Assembly (NCBI RefSeq): GCF_014243445.1
Contig: NZ_JACLQD010000005.1
Coordinates: forward strand, 337,825 to 401,824
DNA from: Paragemmobacter straminiformis
GTDB lineage: Bacteria; Pseudomonadota; Alphaproteobacteria; Rhodobacterales; Rhodobacteraceae
Length of the DNA stretch: 64,000 nt
Direction: 5' to 3'
Shown: piece after piece, positions 33,557 to 43,326 of the stretch
Numbering within the stretch: the stretch's first letter is position 1
Layout: the number at the start of each line of letters is the position of its first letter
The notes under the pieces: model-generated
What the model was told of the DNA's origin: nothing
The model's input: the letters and a program-made list of their open reading frames with translations, nothing else
Database searches by the model: none
Made by a program: the position numbers and the translations under genes

Positions 33557-34228
33557 ATGACGCGGCCCTTGCATCCCACCGCGCTGGTGACAGGCGGGAA
33601 CCGCGGGATCGGACTGGCGATCTGCAAGGGGTTGGTGGCCAAGGGCTGCCGCGTGACGCTTGCCGCGCGCGACGAGGCGGCGGGGCGCAAGGCGGCGGCC
33701 GAGGCGGGATGCGCCTTTGTCCGGCTTGATCTGGCGGATCCGGACACGTCCTTTGACGCGGTGGTGCAGGCGGGGGGCTTCGACATCCTTGTGAACAACG
33801 CGGGTGTCATGCGCGATGTGTCGCTGCTGTCGCCCCGTTCGGATTTCGCCGAGGCGATGGAGGTGATGGTGCAGGCCCCGCTTGACCTGATCCGGTTGAA
33901 CCTGCCGCATTGGCGCGACGGCGGCTGGGGGCGGATCGTCAACCTGTCCTCGGGTTGGGGGGCACATGCGGAAGGGCTGGGCGGGCCGGGCGCCTATGGG
34001 GTGGCGAAGGCCGCTCTCAACGCGCTGACGCGGGCCTTGCCGCGCGATCTGCCGGCGGGGGTCAAGGTGAACGCCTGTTGCCCCGGATGGGTGGCGACGC
34101 GGATGGGCGGTGCGGATGCGCCGCTTTCGCCGGAGGAGGGGGCCGATACGCCGGTCTGGCTGGCGCTGCTGCCCGAGGACGGGCCGACGGGCGGCTTCTT
34201 TCGCCGCCGCCAGCCTGTCGGGTGGTGA
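33557..34228 (+). CDS. SDR family oxidoreductase
   Basis: A 223-residue short-chain dehydrogenase. The cofactor motif is TGGNRGIGLAI (residues 12-22), with an arginine (AARDEA) after the second strand suggesting NADP preference. NNAG lies near residue 84, the catalytic Ser in NLSSGW, and YGVAK at about 150-154. The substrate is unknown. It interrupts the usual mraY-murD order together with the DedA-like gene. Confidence 0.88.
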   Translation: MTRPLHPTALVTGGNRGIGLAICKGLVAKGCRVTLAARDEAAGRKAAAEAGCAFVRLDLADPDTSFDAVVQAGGFDILVNNAGVMRDVSLLSPRSDFAEAMEVMVQAPLDLIRLNLPHWRDGGWGRIVNLSSGWGAHAEGLGGPGAYGVAKAALNALTRALPRDLPAGVKVNACCPGWVATRMGGADAPLSPEEGADTPVWLALLPEDGPTGGFFRRRQPVGW

Positions 34229-34290
34229 GGGGGCTTTCCGTGGGCGGCGCTATCCCCTAATCCCTTGGGGGGAATGCGAAGGGGGCTTTG

Positions 34291-35694
34291 ATGATACCTG
34301 TTCGGGGATATGCGGGCGCGAAAGTGGCGGTGCTGGGGCTGGGGCGGTCGGGACTTGCCACCGCGCGGGCGCTGGTGGCGGGCGGGGCCGAGGCGCTGCT
34401 TTGGGACGACAGCCCCGAGGCGCGGGCCAAGGCCGAGGCCGAGGGTTTCGTGCTGACCGATCTGGGCCGGCAGGGGGCCTTTGACGGGGTGGCGGCCTTG
34501 GTCACCAGCCCCGGCATTCCGCACCTGTACCCCGCGCCGCACAAGCTCATCGCCCGCGCGATGGAGGCGGGGGTGCCTGTCGACAATGACATCGGCCTGT
34601 TCTTCCGCAGCTTCGCCTCGGAGGATTGGGACGGGTTCGATGTGACGCCCAAGGTCGTGGCGGTGACAGGGTCGAACGGCAAATCGACCACCACCGCGCT
34701 GATCACCCATATCCTTGCCGAGGCGGGGCGCGAGGTGCAGATGGCCGGCAATATCGGGCGCGGGGTGCTGGACATCGACCCTGCGGGCGATGGCGGGGTG
34801 GTGGTGCTGGAACTGTCCTCGTACCAGACCGAGCTTGCCCGCGCGCTGACGCCGGATGTGGCCGTGTTCACCAACCTGTCGCCCGACCATCTGGACCGGC
34901 ACGGCGGCATGGGCGGCTATTTTGCCGCCAAGCGGCGGCTGTTCGCGGAAGGCGGGCCGGACCGCGCGGTGATCGGGGTCGACGAGGCGGAGGGTGTGTT
35001 TCTTGCCAACCAGATGGCGCAGGGAGCGGCGGATGACCGCGTGATCCGCATCTCGTCGGGGCAGAAGCTGGACGGGTTCGGCTGGACGGTCTTTGCCCGC
35101 AAGGGATTTCTGGCGGAATGGCGCAAGGGGCGGCAAGTCGCGTCGATCGACCTGCGCGAGGTGGCGGGGCTGCCCGGCGCGCACAACCACCAGAACGCCT
35201 GCGCCGCCTATGCCGCCTGCCGGACGCTGGGCCTTGCCCCGCGCGAGGTGGAGGCGGCGTTGCGGTCCTTTGAGGGGTTGCCGCACCGCAGCCAGCTGGT
35301 GGCCGAGCGTGGCGGGGTGAAGTTCGTCAACGATTCAAAGGCGACGAATGTGGATTCGGCGGCCAAGGCGTTGCAGGCCTTTGGCCGTATCCGTTGGATT
35401 GCGGGCGGGATGGGCAAGGACGGCGGGATCGCGGGGGCGCAGCCCTTCCTCGGGTCGGTTGCCAAGGCCTATCTCATCGGCCATTCGGCGCGGGATTTCG
35501 CGCTGCAACTGGGTGATGTGCCGCACGAGATCTGCGAGACGATGGAGCGTGCCGTGGCGCGGGCGGCGGCCGAGGCCGAGGCGGGGGATGTGGTGCTGCT
35601 TGCCCCTGCGGCGGCGAGTTTCGACCAGTATCCGAATTTCGAGAAGCGGGGCGAGCATTTCACCGCCCTTGTCAAGGCGCTGCTGGCCGGGTGA
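34291..35694 (+). CDS. murD: UDP-N-acetylmuramoylalanine--D-glutamate ligase MurD
   Basis: A 467-residue Mur ligase. The N-terminal Rossmann motif is [17 protein letters not shown]. The ATP site [14 protein letters not shown] is near residue 127, followed by SSYQTE, and DHLDRHG lies in the central domain. ATG 34291, with AAGGGGG upstream, is preferred over TTG 34288. An 83-bp stretch near its 3' end (35505-35587) has a diverged copy 484 bp downstream. Confidence 0.96.
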   Translation: MIPVRGYAGAKVAVLGLGRSGLATARALVAGGAEALLWDDSPEARAKAEAEGFVLTDLGRQGAFDGVAALVTSPGIPHLYPAPHKLIARAMEAGVPVDNDIGLFFRSFASEDWDGFDVTPKVVAVTGSNGKSTTTALITHILAEAGREVQMAGNIGRGVLDIDPAGDGGVVVLELSSYQTELARALTPDVAVFTNLSPDHLDRHGGMGGYFAAKRRLFAEGGPDRAVIGVDEAEGVFLANQMAQGAADDRVIRISSGQKLDGFGWTVFARKGFLAEWRKGRQVASIDLREVAGLPGAHNHQNACAAYAACRTLGLAPREVEAALRSFEGLPHRSQLVAERGGVKFVNDSKATNVDSAAKALQAFGRIRWIAGGMGKDGGIAGAQPFLGSVAKAYLIGHSARDFALQLGDVPHEICETMERAVARAAAEAEAGDVVLLAPAAASFDQYPNFEKRGEHFTALVKALLAG

Positions 35695-35703
35695 GCCTTG
35701 GCC

Positions 35704-35772
35704 GGCCCCGGAGAGGGTTTTCCACCCTCTCCGGACCTCACCCGGGGATATTTGGGCAAGTATGAAAGCGGG
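35704..35772 (+). repeat. GATATTTGG-type element after murD
   Basis: Hairpin CCGGAGAGGG (35708-35717) / CCCTCTCCGG (35725-35734) with loop TTTTCCA, followed by CACCCGGGGATATTTGGGC and AAGTATGAAAGCGGGGG. It is the clearest copy in which a perfect 10-bp stem precedes the GATATTTGG part. Likely murD terminator. Confidence 0.65.
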
Positions 35773-35773
35773 G

Positions 35774-36291
35774 GCGCGTTAAGGTTAACGCGGGTGGCGC
35801 GTGCGTTAGGGTTAACACGGCGAGGGGGGGCGTTAGGGTTAACGCGGTGAGGGGGGCGTTAGGGTTAATGCGGGCGGGGTCCGCGTTAGGGTTAATGCGA
35901 TGAATGGGTTTGTTAGGGTTAATGCGGTTGGGCGGCTGAGGGCTGGCCGGAGATTGGCTGAGGGCTGGCGTCGGGTGGGTGCAGCGGTGCAACTGGGTGA
36001 TGTGCCGCAAGAGATCGTCGAGATGATGGAGAGTGGCGTGGCGCGGGCGGCGGTCGAGGCCGAGGCGGGGGCGCGCTTCGTGGAGGCGCGGCTGCGGGCG
36101 GTTTCGGGCGGACGGCGTCGGGCTTGTGTCGAGGTGCAATCGGGATGGGGCGGTGGCCGCGTTGCTGGGTGGCTTGGTGTGGCGGCGCGTCGTGGAGGCT
36201 GGCGGCGTGTGGTCTCGGGCGGAGGCGTGGTGCTTTCGGGATGGGGCGCGCTAAGGGTAGCGCTGCGGGTGCGCGCGTTAGGGTTAATGCG
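35774..36291 (+). repeat. GTTAGGGTTAA repeat region between murD and ftsW
   Basis: Seven copies of a near-palindromic motif with core GTTAGGGTTAA flanked by GC: 35774-35792, 35801-35818, 35830-35846, 35856-35872, 35883-35899, 35911-35926 and 36273-36291. Copies 2-6 recur about every 27 bp. Sequence following copy 6 (35921-35975) is repeated after copy 7 (36286-36340) with scattered changes, so a larger block was duplicated. No gene is convincing; an open frame 35900-36304 is probably accidental. Confidence 0.75.
35989..36071 (+). pseudogene. Duplicated fragment of murD
   Basis: 83 bp matching murD positions 35505-35587 with about eight substitutions and no gaps. It would encode QLGDVPQEIVEMMESGVARA where murD has [20 protein letters not shown]. 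It has no murD sequence around it, so it is a copied fragment rather than a gene. Confidence 0.75.
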
Positions 36292-36496
36292 GGTGGGTGG
36301 CTGAGGGCTTGCCGGAGATTGGCTGCGGATGGCGTCGGGCGGCCCTTGGCGTGGTGCGGGGTGGCGGTTTCCTGCCAAGGTGCGGGGCCTTCCGTTCGGG
36401 TTTATGCTGGCACGATCGGGGAAATGTGGTTAGAGTTTCGGCCAAGCCCGGTCGATAAGCGGGCATTGGCAGAGCAAGACGACAGGCGGATATCCC

Positions 36497-37663
36497 ATGA
36501 CCGAGATGGTTTATGGCTCTATGCCCTCGCGGGTGACCGAGCCGGTTCTTCCCCGTTGGTGGCGGACGATCGACAAATGGTCGATGACCTGCGTGATGGT
36601 GCTGTTCGGCATCGGGCTGTTGCTCGGTCTTGCCGCTTCGGTGCCGCTGGCCACGCGCAACGGGTTGGACCCGTTCTACTATGTGCAGCGGCAGGCGTTC
36701 TTCGGCGGGCTCGGGATCGTTGCCATGCTGGGCGTGTCGATGATGTCGCCCTATACGGTGCGGCGCTTCGGGGTGATCGGCTTTGCGCTGGCGCTGGTGG
36801 CCTTGTGCCTGCTGCCGTTTTTCGGGACCGATTTCGGCAAGGGGGCCGTGCGCTGGTTCTCGTTCGGCTTTGCCTCGTTCCAGCCTTCGGAGTTCCTCAA
36901 GCCCGGTTTCATCGTGGTTTGCGCCTGGTTGATGGCGGCGAGTTTCGATCTGAACGGGCCTCCGGGAAAGCTGGTTTCTTTCATGCTGACCACCATGGTG
37001 GTGATGATGCTGGCGATGCAGCCCGATTTCGGGCAGGCGGCGCTGGTGCTGTTCGGCTGGGGGGTGATGTATTTCGTGGCCGGTGCGCCGATGCTGCTGA
37101 TCGTGGTGATCTTCGGCATCGTCGGGGCGGGCGGGATGATCGCCTATGGCAGTTCCGAGCATTTTGCCCGCCGGATCGACGGGTTCATGACGCCCGACAT
37201 CGACCCGCGGACGCAGCTTGGCTATGCGACCAACGCCATTCAGGAGGGCGGTTTCTTCGGGGTCGGCGTGGGCGAGGGGCAGGTGAAATGGTCGCTGCCC
37301 GATGCGCATACCGATTTCATCATCGCCGTGGCGGCCGAGGAATACGGGCTGATCCTCGTGCTGGTCATCATCGCGCTTTACACCACGGTCGTGGTGCGCA
37401 GCCTGTTCCGTCTGATGAAGGAGCGTGATCCCTTTATCCGGCTGGCGGGAACGGGGCTTGCCTGCATCTTCGGGGTGCAGGCGATGATCAACATGGGGGT
37501 GGCGGTGCGTCTGCTGCCGGCCAAGGGCATGACCCTGCCCTTCGTGAGCTATGGCGGCTCGTCGGTGATTGCCGCCGGGATCACGGCGGGGGCGCTGCTT
37601 GCGATGACGCGGGCGCGGCCGCAGGGCAGGATGGGTGATATTTTCCAGCGTCGGGGACGGTAG
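36497..37663 (+). CDS. ftsW: Septal peptidoglycan polymerase FtsW
   Basis: A 388-residue SEDS-family membrane glycosyltransferase with about 10 helices that polymerises lipid II at the septum with Fts[20 protein letters not shown] (near residue 115), [13 protein letters not shown], and the C-terminal [17 protein letters not shown] are SEDS signatures. GGCGGA lies upstream of ATG. The 800-bp repeat-filled gap before it implies its own promoter. Confidence 0.95.
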   Translation: MTEMVYGSMPSRVTEPVLPRWWRTIDKWSMTCVMVLFGIGLLLGLAASVPLATRNGLDPFYYVQRQAFFGGLGIVAMLGVSMMSPYTVRRFGVIGFALALVALCLLPFFGTDFGKGAVRWFSFGFASFQPSEFLKPGFIVVCAWLMAASFDLNGPPGKLVSFMLTTMVVMMLAMQPDFGQAALVLFGWGVMYFVAGAPMLLIVVIFGIVGAGGMIAYGSSEHFARRIDGFMTPDIDPRTQLGYATNAIQEGGFFGVGVGEGQVKWSLPDAHTDFIIAVAAEEYGLILVLVIIALYTTVVVRSLFRLMKERDPFIRLAGTGLACIFGVQAMINMGVAVRLLPAKGMTLPFVSYGGSSVIAAGITAGALLAMTRARPQGRMGDIFQRRGR

Positions 37664-37665
37664 GT

Positions 37666-38769
37666 ATGAGTGACAGGGCTCCGCTCCTTCTGATCGCGGC
37701 GGGCGGCACGGGCGGGCATATGTTTCCCGCGCAGGCGCTGGCCGAGGCGATGGTGCGCAAGGGGTGGCGGGTGAAGCTGTCGACCGATGCGCGGGGCGCG
37801 CGCTATGCGGGCGGGTTCCCGCATGTGGTCGAGGTGAGCGAGGTGAGTTCGGCCACCTTTGCGCGGGGGGGCGCGCTGGCCAAGGGGCTGGTGCCGCTGC
37901 GGATCGCGGGCGGGGTGGTTTCGGCGGTATGGTCGATGCTGCGCGACCGGCCTGCGGTGGTGGTGGGCTTTGGCGGCTATCCGACGATTCCGGCGCTGGC
38001 GGCGGCATGGGTGCTGCGGCGGCCGCGGATGATCCACGAGCAGAACGGGGTTCTGGGGCGGGTCAACCAGGTTTTCGCGCGGCGCGTCGACAAGGTGGCC
38101 TGCGGCACATGGCCGACGGCGCTGCCTGCGGGTGTGACGGGCTATCACACGGGCAACCCAGTGCGGGCGGCGGTGCTGGACCGTGCGGCGGCGGGCTATA
38201 TTCCGCCCGGCGACTACCCGATGAGCGTGGTGGTGATCGGCGGCAGCCAAGGCGCGCGCATCCTGTCGGATGTGGTGCCCGCGGCGATGGCGCTGCTGCC
38301 CGAAGGGGTGCGGCAGCGGCTGCGCGTGGCGCAGCAGGCGCGCGACGAGGACATGGCGCGCGTGATCGCCGCCTATGACGAGGCGGGGATGCTGGCCGAG
38401 GTGAAGCCCTTCTTTGCCGACATTCCGAAGCGGCTGGCCGAGGCGCAACTGGTGATCTCGCGGTCGGGTGCGTCGTCGGTGGCGGATATCTCGGTGATCG
38501 GGCGGCCGTCGATCCTGATCCCGTTCGCGGCGGCGACCGGAGACCACCAGACGGCCAATGCGCGCGGGCTGGTCGATGCCGGGGCGGCGGTGCTGATACC
38601 GGAAAAGATGCTTGACCCCGCGAGCCTTGCCGCGCAAGTGGAGTCGGTGCTGACGCAAAGCGATGCGGCGGTGACGATGGCGCGGCACGCGCTGGCACAG
38701 GCGCGGCCTGATGCGACGGAGCGGCTGGTGGCGCTTGTCGAGGAACTTGCGAAGGAAAAGACGGCATGA
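37666..38769 (+). CDS. murG: UDP-GlcNAc:lipid I GlcNAc transferase MurG
   Basis: A 367-residue peripheral membrane GT28 glycosyltransferase making lipid II. The N-terminal G-loop is [34 protein letters not shown] and the C-domain [10 protein letters not shown] and [11 protein letters not shown] are family motifs. It starts 2 bp after ftsW and overlaps murC by 4 bp. Confidence 0.96.
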   Translation: MSDRAPLLLIAAGGTGGHMFPAQALAEAMVRKGWRVKLSTDARGARYAGGFPHVVEVSEVSSATFARGGALAKGLVPLRIAGGVVSAVWSMLRDRPAVVVGFGGYPTIPALAAAWVLRRPRMIHEQNGVLGRVNQVFARRVDKVACGTWPTALPAGVTGYHTGNPVRAAVLDRAAAGYIPPGDYPMSVVVIGGSQGARILSDVVPAAMALLPEGVRQRLRVAQQARDEDMARVIAAYDEAGMLAEVKPFFADIPKRLAEAQLVISRSGASSVADISVIGRPSILIPFAAATGDHQTANARGLVDAGAAVLIPEKMLDPASLAAQVESVLTQSDAAVTMARHALAQARPDATERLVALVEELAKEKTA

Positions 38770-40190
38770 ATGCTGCGACGAAACTGCCCGGCGAGCTGGG
38801 GCCGATCCACTTCATCGGGATGGGCGGGATCGGCATGTCGGGGATCGCCGAGGTGCTGATGACGCTGGGCTACCGCGTGCAGGGGTCGGACGCCAAGGCG
38901 TCGAAGATCACCGACCGGCTGGTGACGCTGGGCGCTTCGTTCTACGAGGGGCAGCGGGCCGAGAACATCGGCGAGGCGGCGGTGGTCGTGATCTCGAGCG
39001 CGATCAAGAAGGGCAATCCGGAACTGGAAGAAGCGCGGCGGCGCAAGCTGCCCGTGGTGCGGCGCGCCGAGATGCTGGCCGAGTTGATGCGGCTGAAGTC
39101 GAACATCGCCATTGCGGGCACGCATGGCAAGACCACGACGACGACGATGGTGGCGACCTTGCTCGACAAGGGCGGGTTCGACCCGACGGTGATCAACGGC
39201 GGCGTGATCCATGCCTACGGGTCCAACGCGCGGGCGGGCGCGGGCGAGTGGATGGTGGTCGAGGCCGATGAAAGCGACGGGTCGTTCAACCGGCTGCCCG
39301 CGACCATTGCCATCGTGACCAATATCGACCCCGAGCATATGGAGCATTGGGGCACCTTTGACGCGCTGCGGAAGGGGTTTGTCGATTTCGTCTCGAACAT
39401 CCCGTTCTACGGGCTGGCGGTGTGCTGCACCGACCACCCCGAGGTGCAGGCGCTGGTGGGCAAGGTCACGGACCGGCGTTTCGTGACATTCGGCTTCAAC
39501 GCGCAGGCCGATGTGCGGGCGGTGAACCTGCGCTTCGAGGGCGGGCGGGCGCATTTCGACGTGGCCTTGCAGGGCGAGGGCGAGGGATCGGTGATCGAGG
39601 GCTGCGTGCTGCCGATGCCGGGGGACCACAACGTCTCGAACGCCTTGGCCGCCGTTGCGGTGGCGCGGCATCTGGGGATGAAGAAGGACGAGATCCGCGA
39701 GGCGCTGGCGTCTTTCGCGGGTGTGAACCGCCGTTTCACCAAGGTGGCCGAGGTGAATGGCGTGACCATCATCGACGATTACGGCCACCATCCGGTCGAG
39801 ATTGCCGCCGTGCTGAAGGCGGCGCGGCAGGCGATTGCGGGCAAGGCGGGGGCGCGGGTGATCGCTGTCCACCAGCCGCACCGCTACACACGGTTGTCGA
39901 ACCTGTTCGAGGAATTCTGCACCTGCTTCAACGAGGCGGATGTGGTGGGCATCACCGACATCTATTCGGCGGGCGAGGAACCCATCGCGGGGGCAAGCCG
40001 CGACGATCTGGTGGCGGGGCTGATCGCCCATGGTCACCGCCATGCCCGTGCCGTGCAGGACGAGGCGGATCTTGCCCGTCTGGTGCGCGAACAGGCGCGG
40101 CCGGGGGATATGGTCGTCTGCCTTGGGGCGGGGACGATTTCGGCCTGGGCCAATGCCTTGCCCGCAAAACTGGCGGGGGCCGCGGCGTGA
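38766..40190 (+). CDS. murC: UDP-N-acetylmuramate--L-alanine ligase MurC
   Basis: A 474-residue Mur ligase adding L-Ala to UDP-MurNAc. [15 protein letters not shown] (residues 18-32) and the ATP site [17 protein letters not shown] (near 117) are visible, as are EADESDGSF and DDYGHHP. ATGA overlap with murG. Confidence 0.96.
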   Translation: MNAATKLPGELGPIHFIGMGGIGMSGIAEVLMTLGYRVQGSDAKASKITDRLVTLGASFYEGQRAENIGEAAVVVISSAIKKGNPELEEARRRKLPVVRRAEMLAELMRLKSNIAIAGTHGKTTTTTMVATLLDKGGFDPTVINGGVIHAYGSNARAGAGEWMVVEADESDGSFNRLPATIAIVTNIDPEHMEHWGTFDALRKGFVDFVSNIPFYGLAVCCTDHPEVQALVGKVTDRRFVTFGFNAQADVRAVNLRFEGGRAHFDVALQGEGEGSVIEGCVLPMPGDHNVSNALAAVAVARHLGMKKDEIREALASFAGVNRRFTKVAEVNGVTIIDDYGHHPVEIAAVLKAARQAIAGKAGARVIAVHQPHRYTRLSNLFEEFCTCFNEADVVGITDIYSAGEEPIAGASRDDLVAGLIAHGHRHARAVQDEADLARLVREQARPGDMVVCLGAGTISAWANALPAKLAGAAA

Positions 40191-40202
40191 CGGGGGCCGC
40201 AG

Positions 40203-40221
40203 GGATTTTCTGCGGAAATCC
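40203..40221. repeat. Imperfect palindrome after murC
   Basis: GGATTTTCTGCGGAAATCC, one mismatch short of symmetry, in the 97-bp gap between murC and the DUF2484 gene. Same family as the singletons at 9666 and 33469. Confidence 0.45.
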
Positions 40222-40287
40222 GGGGCCGTCGTCTTGTGCGGGGGCCGGGGTGCCGGTTGGAAATTCGGGTCTGGAGGGGGCGGCGGT

Positions 40288-40539
40288 ATGAACCTTGGGC
40301 TTGCGGTGGCGTTTCTTTGGCTGATCGTGGCGAACATCATCGCCATGCTGCCGACACGGGACCATCACTGGACGGCGGCCTATGTGCTGATCGCGGTGGG
40401 GATACCGGTGCTGGGCTGGGTGACATGGGAAAGCGGGCCGGTCTGGGGACTGGTGCTGCTGGTCATGGGCGCATCGGTGCTGCGCTGGCCGCTGATCTTC
40501 GTGTTCCGCTGGGCGCGGCGCAAGGTGGCGGGCGAGTGA
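40288..40539 (+). CDS. DUF2484 family small membrane protein
   Basis: An 83-residue protein with about three hydrophobic helices ([32 protein letters not shown] and [15 protein letters not shown]) and a basic tail. It matches the DUF2484 proteins found inside the mur cluster of Rhodobacterales. Function is unknown; location suggests a role linked to envelope synthesis. CTGGAGGGGG precedes ATG. The stop overlaps murB by 1 bp. Confidence 0.82.
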   Translation: MNLGLAVAFLWLIVANIIAMLPTRDHHWTAAYVLIAVGIPVLGWVTWESGPVWGLVLLVMGASVLRWPLIFVFRWARRKVAGE

Positions 40540-41468
40540 TGCGGCGGCCCTTGCCGCAGGTGCGCGGCACGTTGACGGAAAACCGCCCCCTGGCCGATCT
40601 GACATGGCTGCGCGTGGGCGGGCCTGCGGACCTGTTCTTCCAGCCTGCGGACGAGGCCGATCTGGTGGCCTTTCTGCGCGACCTCGACCCGGCCGAGACG
40701 GTGTTTCCGATGGGGGTGGGCAGCAACCTGATCGTGCGCGATGGCGGGATACGGGCTGTTGTGATCCGTCTGGGGCGGGGGTTCAACGGGATTTCGGTCG
40801 AGGGGGAGCGCGTGATCGCGGGCGCTGCGGCGCTGGATGCGCATGTGGCGCGGCGCGCGGCAGAGGCGGGGCGCGACCTGACCTTCCTGCGCACCATTCC
40901 GGGCAGCATCGGCGGCGCGGTGAAGATGAATGCGGGCTGCTATGGCAGCTATGTCGCGGATCATCTGGAGACGGTGCGGGCCGTGACGCGGGCCGGGGAT
41001 GTGGTGACGATCCCTGCGGCCGAGCTGAACCTGTCTTACCGCCAGTCGCATCTGCCCGAGGGGTGGATCATCGTCGAGGCCACATTCCGCACCGAAGCGG
41101 GCGAGCCTGCCGCGCTCGAGGCGCGGATGGCCGAGCAGATCGCCAAGCGCGATGCGAGCCAGCCGACCAAGGAGCGGTCGGCGGGGTCGACGTTCCGCAA
41201 TCCGGTGGGGCATTCCTCGACCGGGCGGGCGGATGACAGCCATGAGCTGAAGGCGTGGAAAGTGATCGACGAGGCCGGTCTGCGCGGTGCCCGGCGGGGC
41301 GGGGCGCAGATGTCGGAGATGCACTCGAACTTCCTGATCAATGCCGGAGGGGCAAGTGCCGCCGATCTGGAAGGATTGGGGGAAGAAGTGCGAAAAAAGG
41401 TTTTCCAAGCGCGCGGGATCACGTTAGAGTGGGAAATCATGCGCGTCGGTGAACCGGCGGCAAAATAA
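40539..41468 (+). CDS. murB: UDP-N-acetylenolpyruvoylglucosamine reductase MurB
   Basis: A 309-residue FAD enzyme reducing UDP-GlcNAc-enolpyruvate to UDP-MurNAc. [12 protein letters not shown] and [11 protein letters not shown] bind [22 protein letters not shown] follows, and the catalytic serine sits in SAGSTFRNP near residue 211. It begins on the DUF2484 stop (GTGATG). Confidence 0.96.
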   Translation: MRRPLPQVRGTLTENRPLADLTWLRVGGPADLFFQPADEADLVAFLRDLDPAETVFPMGVGSNLIVRDGGIRAVVIRLGRGFNGISVEGERVIAGAAALDAHVARRAAEAGRDLTFLRTIPGSIGGAVKMNAGCYGSYVADHLETVRAVTRAGDVVTIPAAELNLSYRQSHLPEGWIIVEATFRTEAGEPAALEARMAEQIAKRDASQPTKERSAGSTFRNPVGHSSTGRADDSHELKAWKVIDEAGLRGARRGGAQMSEMHSNFLINAGGASAADLEGLGEEVRKKVFQARGITLEWEIMRVGEPAAK

Positions 41469-41506
41469 CACAAAAAACGGGCACAAGACCCGGTTTGAGG
41501 CGGAAC

Positions 41507-42427
41507 ATGGCGGGCGGTTCGGGCAGAAACGTCCCCCTCGTGGCGGTGTTGATGGGTGGGCTTTCCGCAGAGCGGGAAGTGTCGCTCGTCTCGGGGCGTG
41601 CATGCGCCCGCGCATTGCGTGAGGCGGGATACGAGGTGGTCGAGGTCGATTGCGGCCACGATCTGCCTGCGCGCTTGGCCGAAATTTCGCCCGACCTGTG
41701 TTTCAACGCCCTGCATGGCCGCTGGGGCGAGGATGGCTGCGTGCAGGGCATCCTTGAATGGTTGCGGATTCCCTATACGCATTCGGGCGTGCTGGCCTCG
41801 TCGCTTGCGATGGACAAGACGCGGGCCAAGGACGCCTATCGTGCGGCGGGGCTGCCCGTGGTCGAAAGCGTGATCGTCCCGCGCGAGGCGGTCGAGGCGG
41901 GGCATGTGCTGGCCGCGCCCTATGTGGTGAAGCCCAATGCCGAAGGGTCTTCGGTGGGTGTGTATATCGTCCGCGAGGGGGCGAACGCGCCGCGCCTTGC
42001 CGCCGAGATGCCCGCGATGGTGATGGTCGAGACCTATGTGCCGGGCCGCGAGTTGACGGTTTCGGTGCTGGGGGACCGGGCGCTCTGCGTGACCGACATC
42101 ATCACCGAGGGCTGGTATGACTATGACGCCAAATACAAGGCCGGGGGCAGCCGCCACGAGGTGCCCGCCAAGCTGCCTGCAGAGATCACCGAAGCCTGCC
42201 TTGACTATGCCTTGCGGGCGCATCGGGCGCTGGGGTGCCGCGGGCTGAGCCGGACGGATTTCCGCTGGGACGAGGCGCGGGGACTGGCGGGGCTGATCCT
42301 TCTGGAGACCAACACGCAACCGGGGATGACGCCGACCTCGCTTTCGCCCGAACAGGCGGCGCATGTCGGGATGACGTTCCCCGCGCTTTGCGACTGGATC
42401 GTGAAGGATGCCTCATGCAACCGGTGA
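41507..42427 (+). CDS. ddl: D-alanine--D-alanine ligase
   Basis: A 306-residue ATP-grasp ligase (DdlB type). [17 protein letters not shown] is at the N-terminus, [11 protein letters not shown] near residue 145, and the Mg-binding [15 protein letters not shown] near 265. ATG 41507 is chosen with TGAGGCGG upstream. The end overlaps ftsQ. Confidence 0.95.
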   Translation: MAGGSGRNVPLVAVLMGGLSAEREVSLVSGRACARALREAGYEVVEVDCGHDLPARLAEISPDLCFNALHGRWGEDGCVQGILEWLRIPYTHSGVLASSLAMDKTRAKDAYRAAGLPVVESVIVPREAVEAGHVLAAPYVVKPNAEGSSVGVYIVREGANAPRLAAEMPAMVMVETYVPGRELTVSVLGDRALCVTDIITEGWYDYDAKYKAGGSRHEVPAKLPAEITEACLDYALRAHRALGCRGLSRTDFRWDEARGLAGLILLETNTQPGMTPTSLSPEQAAHVGMTFPALCDWIVKDASCNR

Positions 42428-43326
42428 TGAACCACGGCGGGCAGCGCCGCGTCTATATCCGCCAGCCGCGCCGTGATCCGGCGCCGTCGCGCTGGGCCTA
42501 CCGGATGCAGCGGCTGTGGCTGACGCCGCTGTTCCGGCTGCTGTTCCGCGTGGGCCTGCCGGTGCTGGTGCTGGGCGGGGTGACGGCGATCTATGTCGCC
42601 AACGATGCGCGGCGGGCGGGGCTGGTGCAGGGCTATGTCGACCTGCGCGAGAAGTTCCAGAACCGGCCGGAGTTCATGGTCGGGCTTGTTTCGGTCGAGG
42701 GGGCTTCGACCGAGCTGGCCGAGGCGATCCGCGCGCGGGCGGGGCTGAAGCTGCCTGCGTCGTCCTTCGACCTCGATCTCGATGCCGCGCGGGCGCGGAT
42801 CGAGGATCTGGATGCGGTGGCCAAGGCGGAATTGCGCGTGCGGTCGGGCGGGGTGTTGCAGGTGCTGATCACCGAGCGGATGCCGGTGATGGTCTGGCGC
42901 ACCGACGACCGGATCGAGATGCTGGACGAGACGGGGCATCGCGTGGCGAGCCTTGGCGCGCGGGCGGACCGTGCCGACCTGCCGCTGATCGCGGGCGCGG
43001 GGGCCGACAAGGCCGCGGGCGAGGCGTTGGAGATTTTCGCGGCGGCGCAGCCGGTGCTGCCGCGTGTGCGGGGCTTGGTGCGGATCGGTGACCGGCGCTG
43101 GGATGTGGTTCTGGACCGCAACCAGAAGATCATGCTGCCCGAACACAATGCGGTGGCCGCGCTTGAGCGGTTGATCGCGCTGGATCGGGCCGAAGACCTG
43201 TTGGCGCGCGATGTGCTGACGGTCGATCTGAGAAACGAAGAACGACCCGTGCTGCGGCTGGCGCCAAACGCCATGAACGAACGCCGCAAAGCACAGGGCA
43301 TCGATACGAGCGGGAGCGAATTATGA
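42415..43326 (+). CDS. ftsQ: Cell division protein FtsQ
   Basis: A 303-residue bitopic protein. It has a basic cytoplasmic N-terminus, one helix ([19 protein letters not shown], near 42-60), a POTRA domain beginning [20 protein letters not shown], and a beta domain with [18 protein letters not shown]. FtsQ links early and late divisome proteins. ATG 42415 has GAAGGA at good spacing; ATG 42427 is an alternative. Confidence 0.93.
   Translation: MQPVMNHGGQRRVYIRQPRRDPAPSRWAYRMQRLWLTPLFRLLFRVGLPVLVLGGVTAIYVANDARRAGLVQGYVDLREKFQNRPEFMVGLVSVEGASTELAEAIRARAGLKLPASSFDLDLDAARARIEDLDAVAKAELRVRSGGVLQVLITERMPVMVWRTDDRIEMLDETGHRVASLGARADRADLPLIAGAGADKAAGEALEIFAAAQPVLPRVRGLVRIGDRRWDVVLDRNQKIMLPEHNAVAALERLIALDRAEDLLARDVLTVDLRNEERPVLRLAPNAMNERRKAQGIDTSGSEL

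Noticed and set aside
35774..35926. Possible CRISPR array or telomere-like end
   Set aside because: The repeat core is 11 bp with intervals of about 10 bp, there are no cas genes, and the region is internal to the dcw cluster.
35900..36304. A 134-codon frame containing the murD-derived fragment
   Set aside because: Only the copied 28 codons resemble a protein; the rest is GC-rich repeat, and no ribosome binding site is seen. Kept as a fragment, not a gene.
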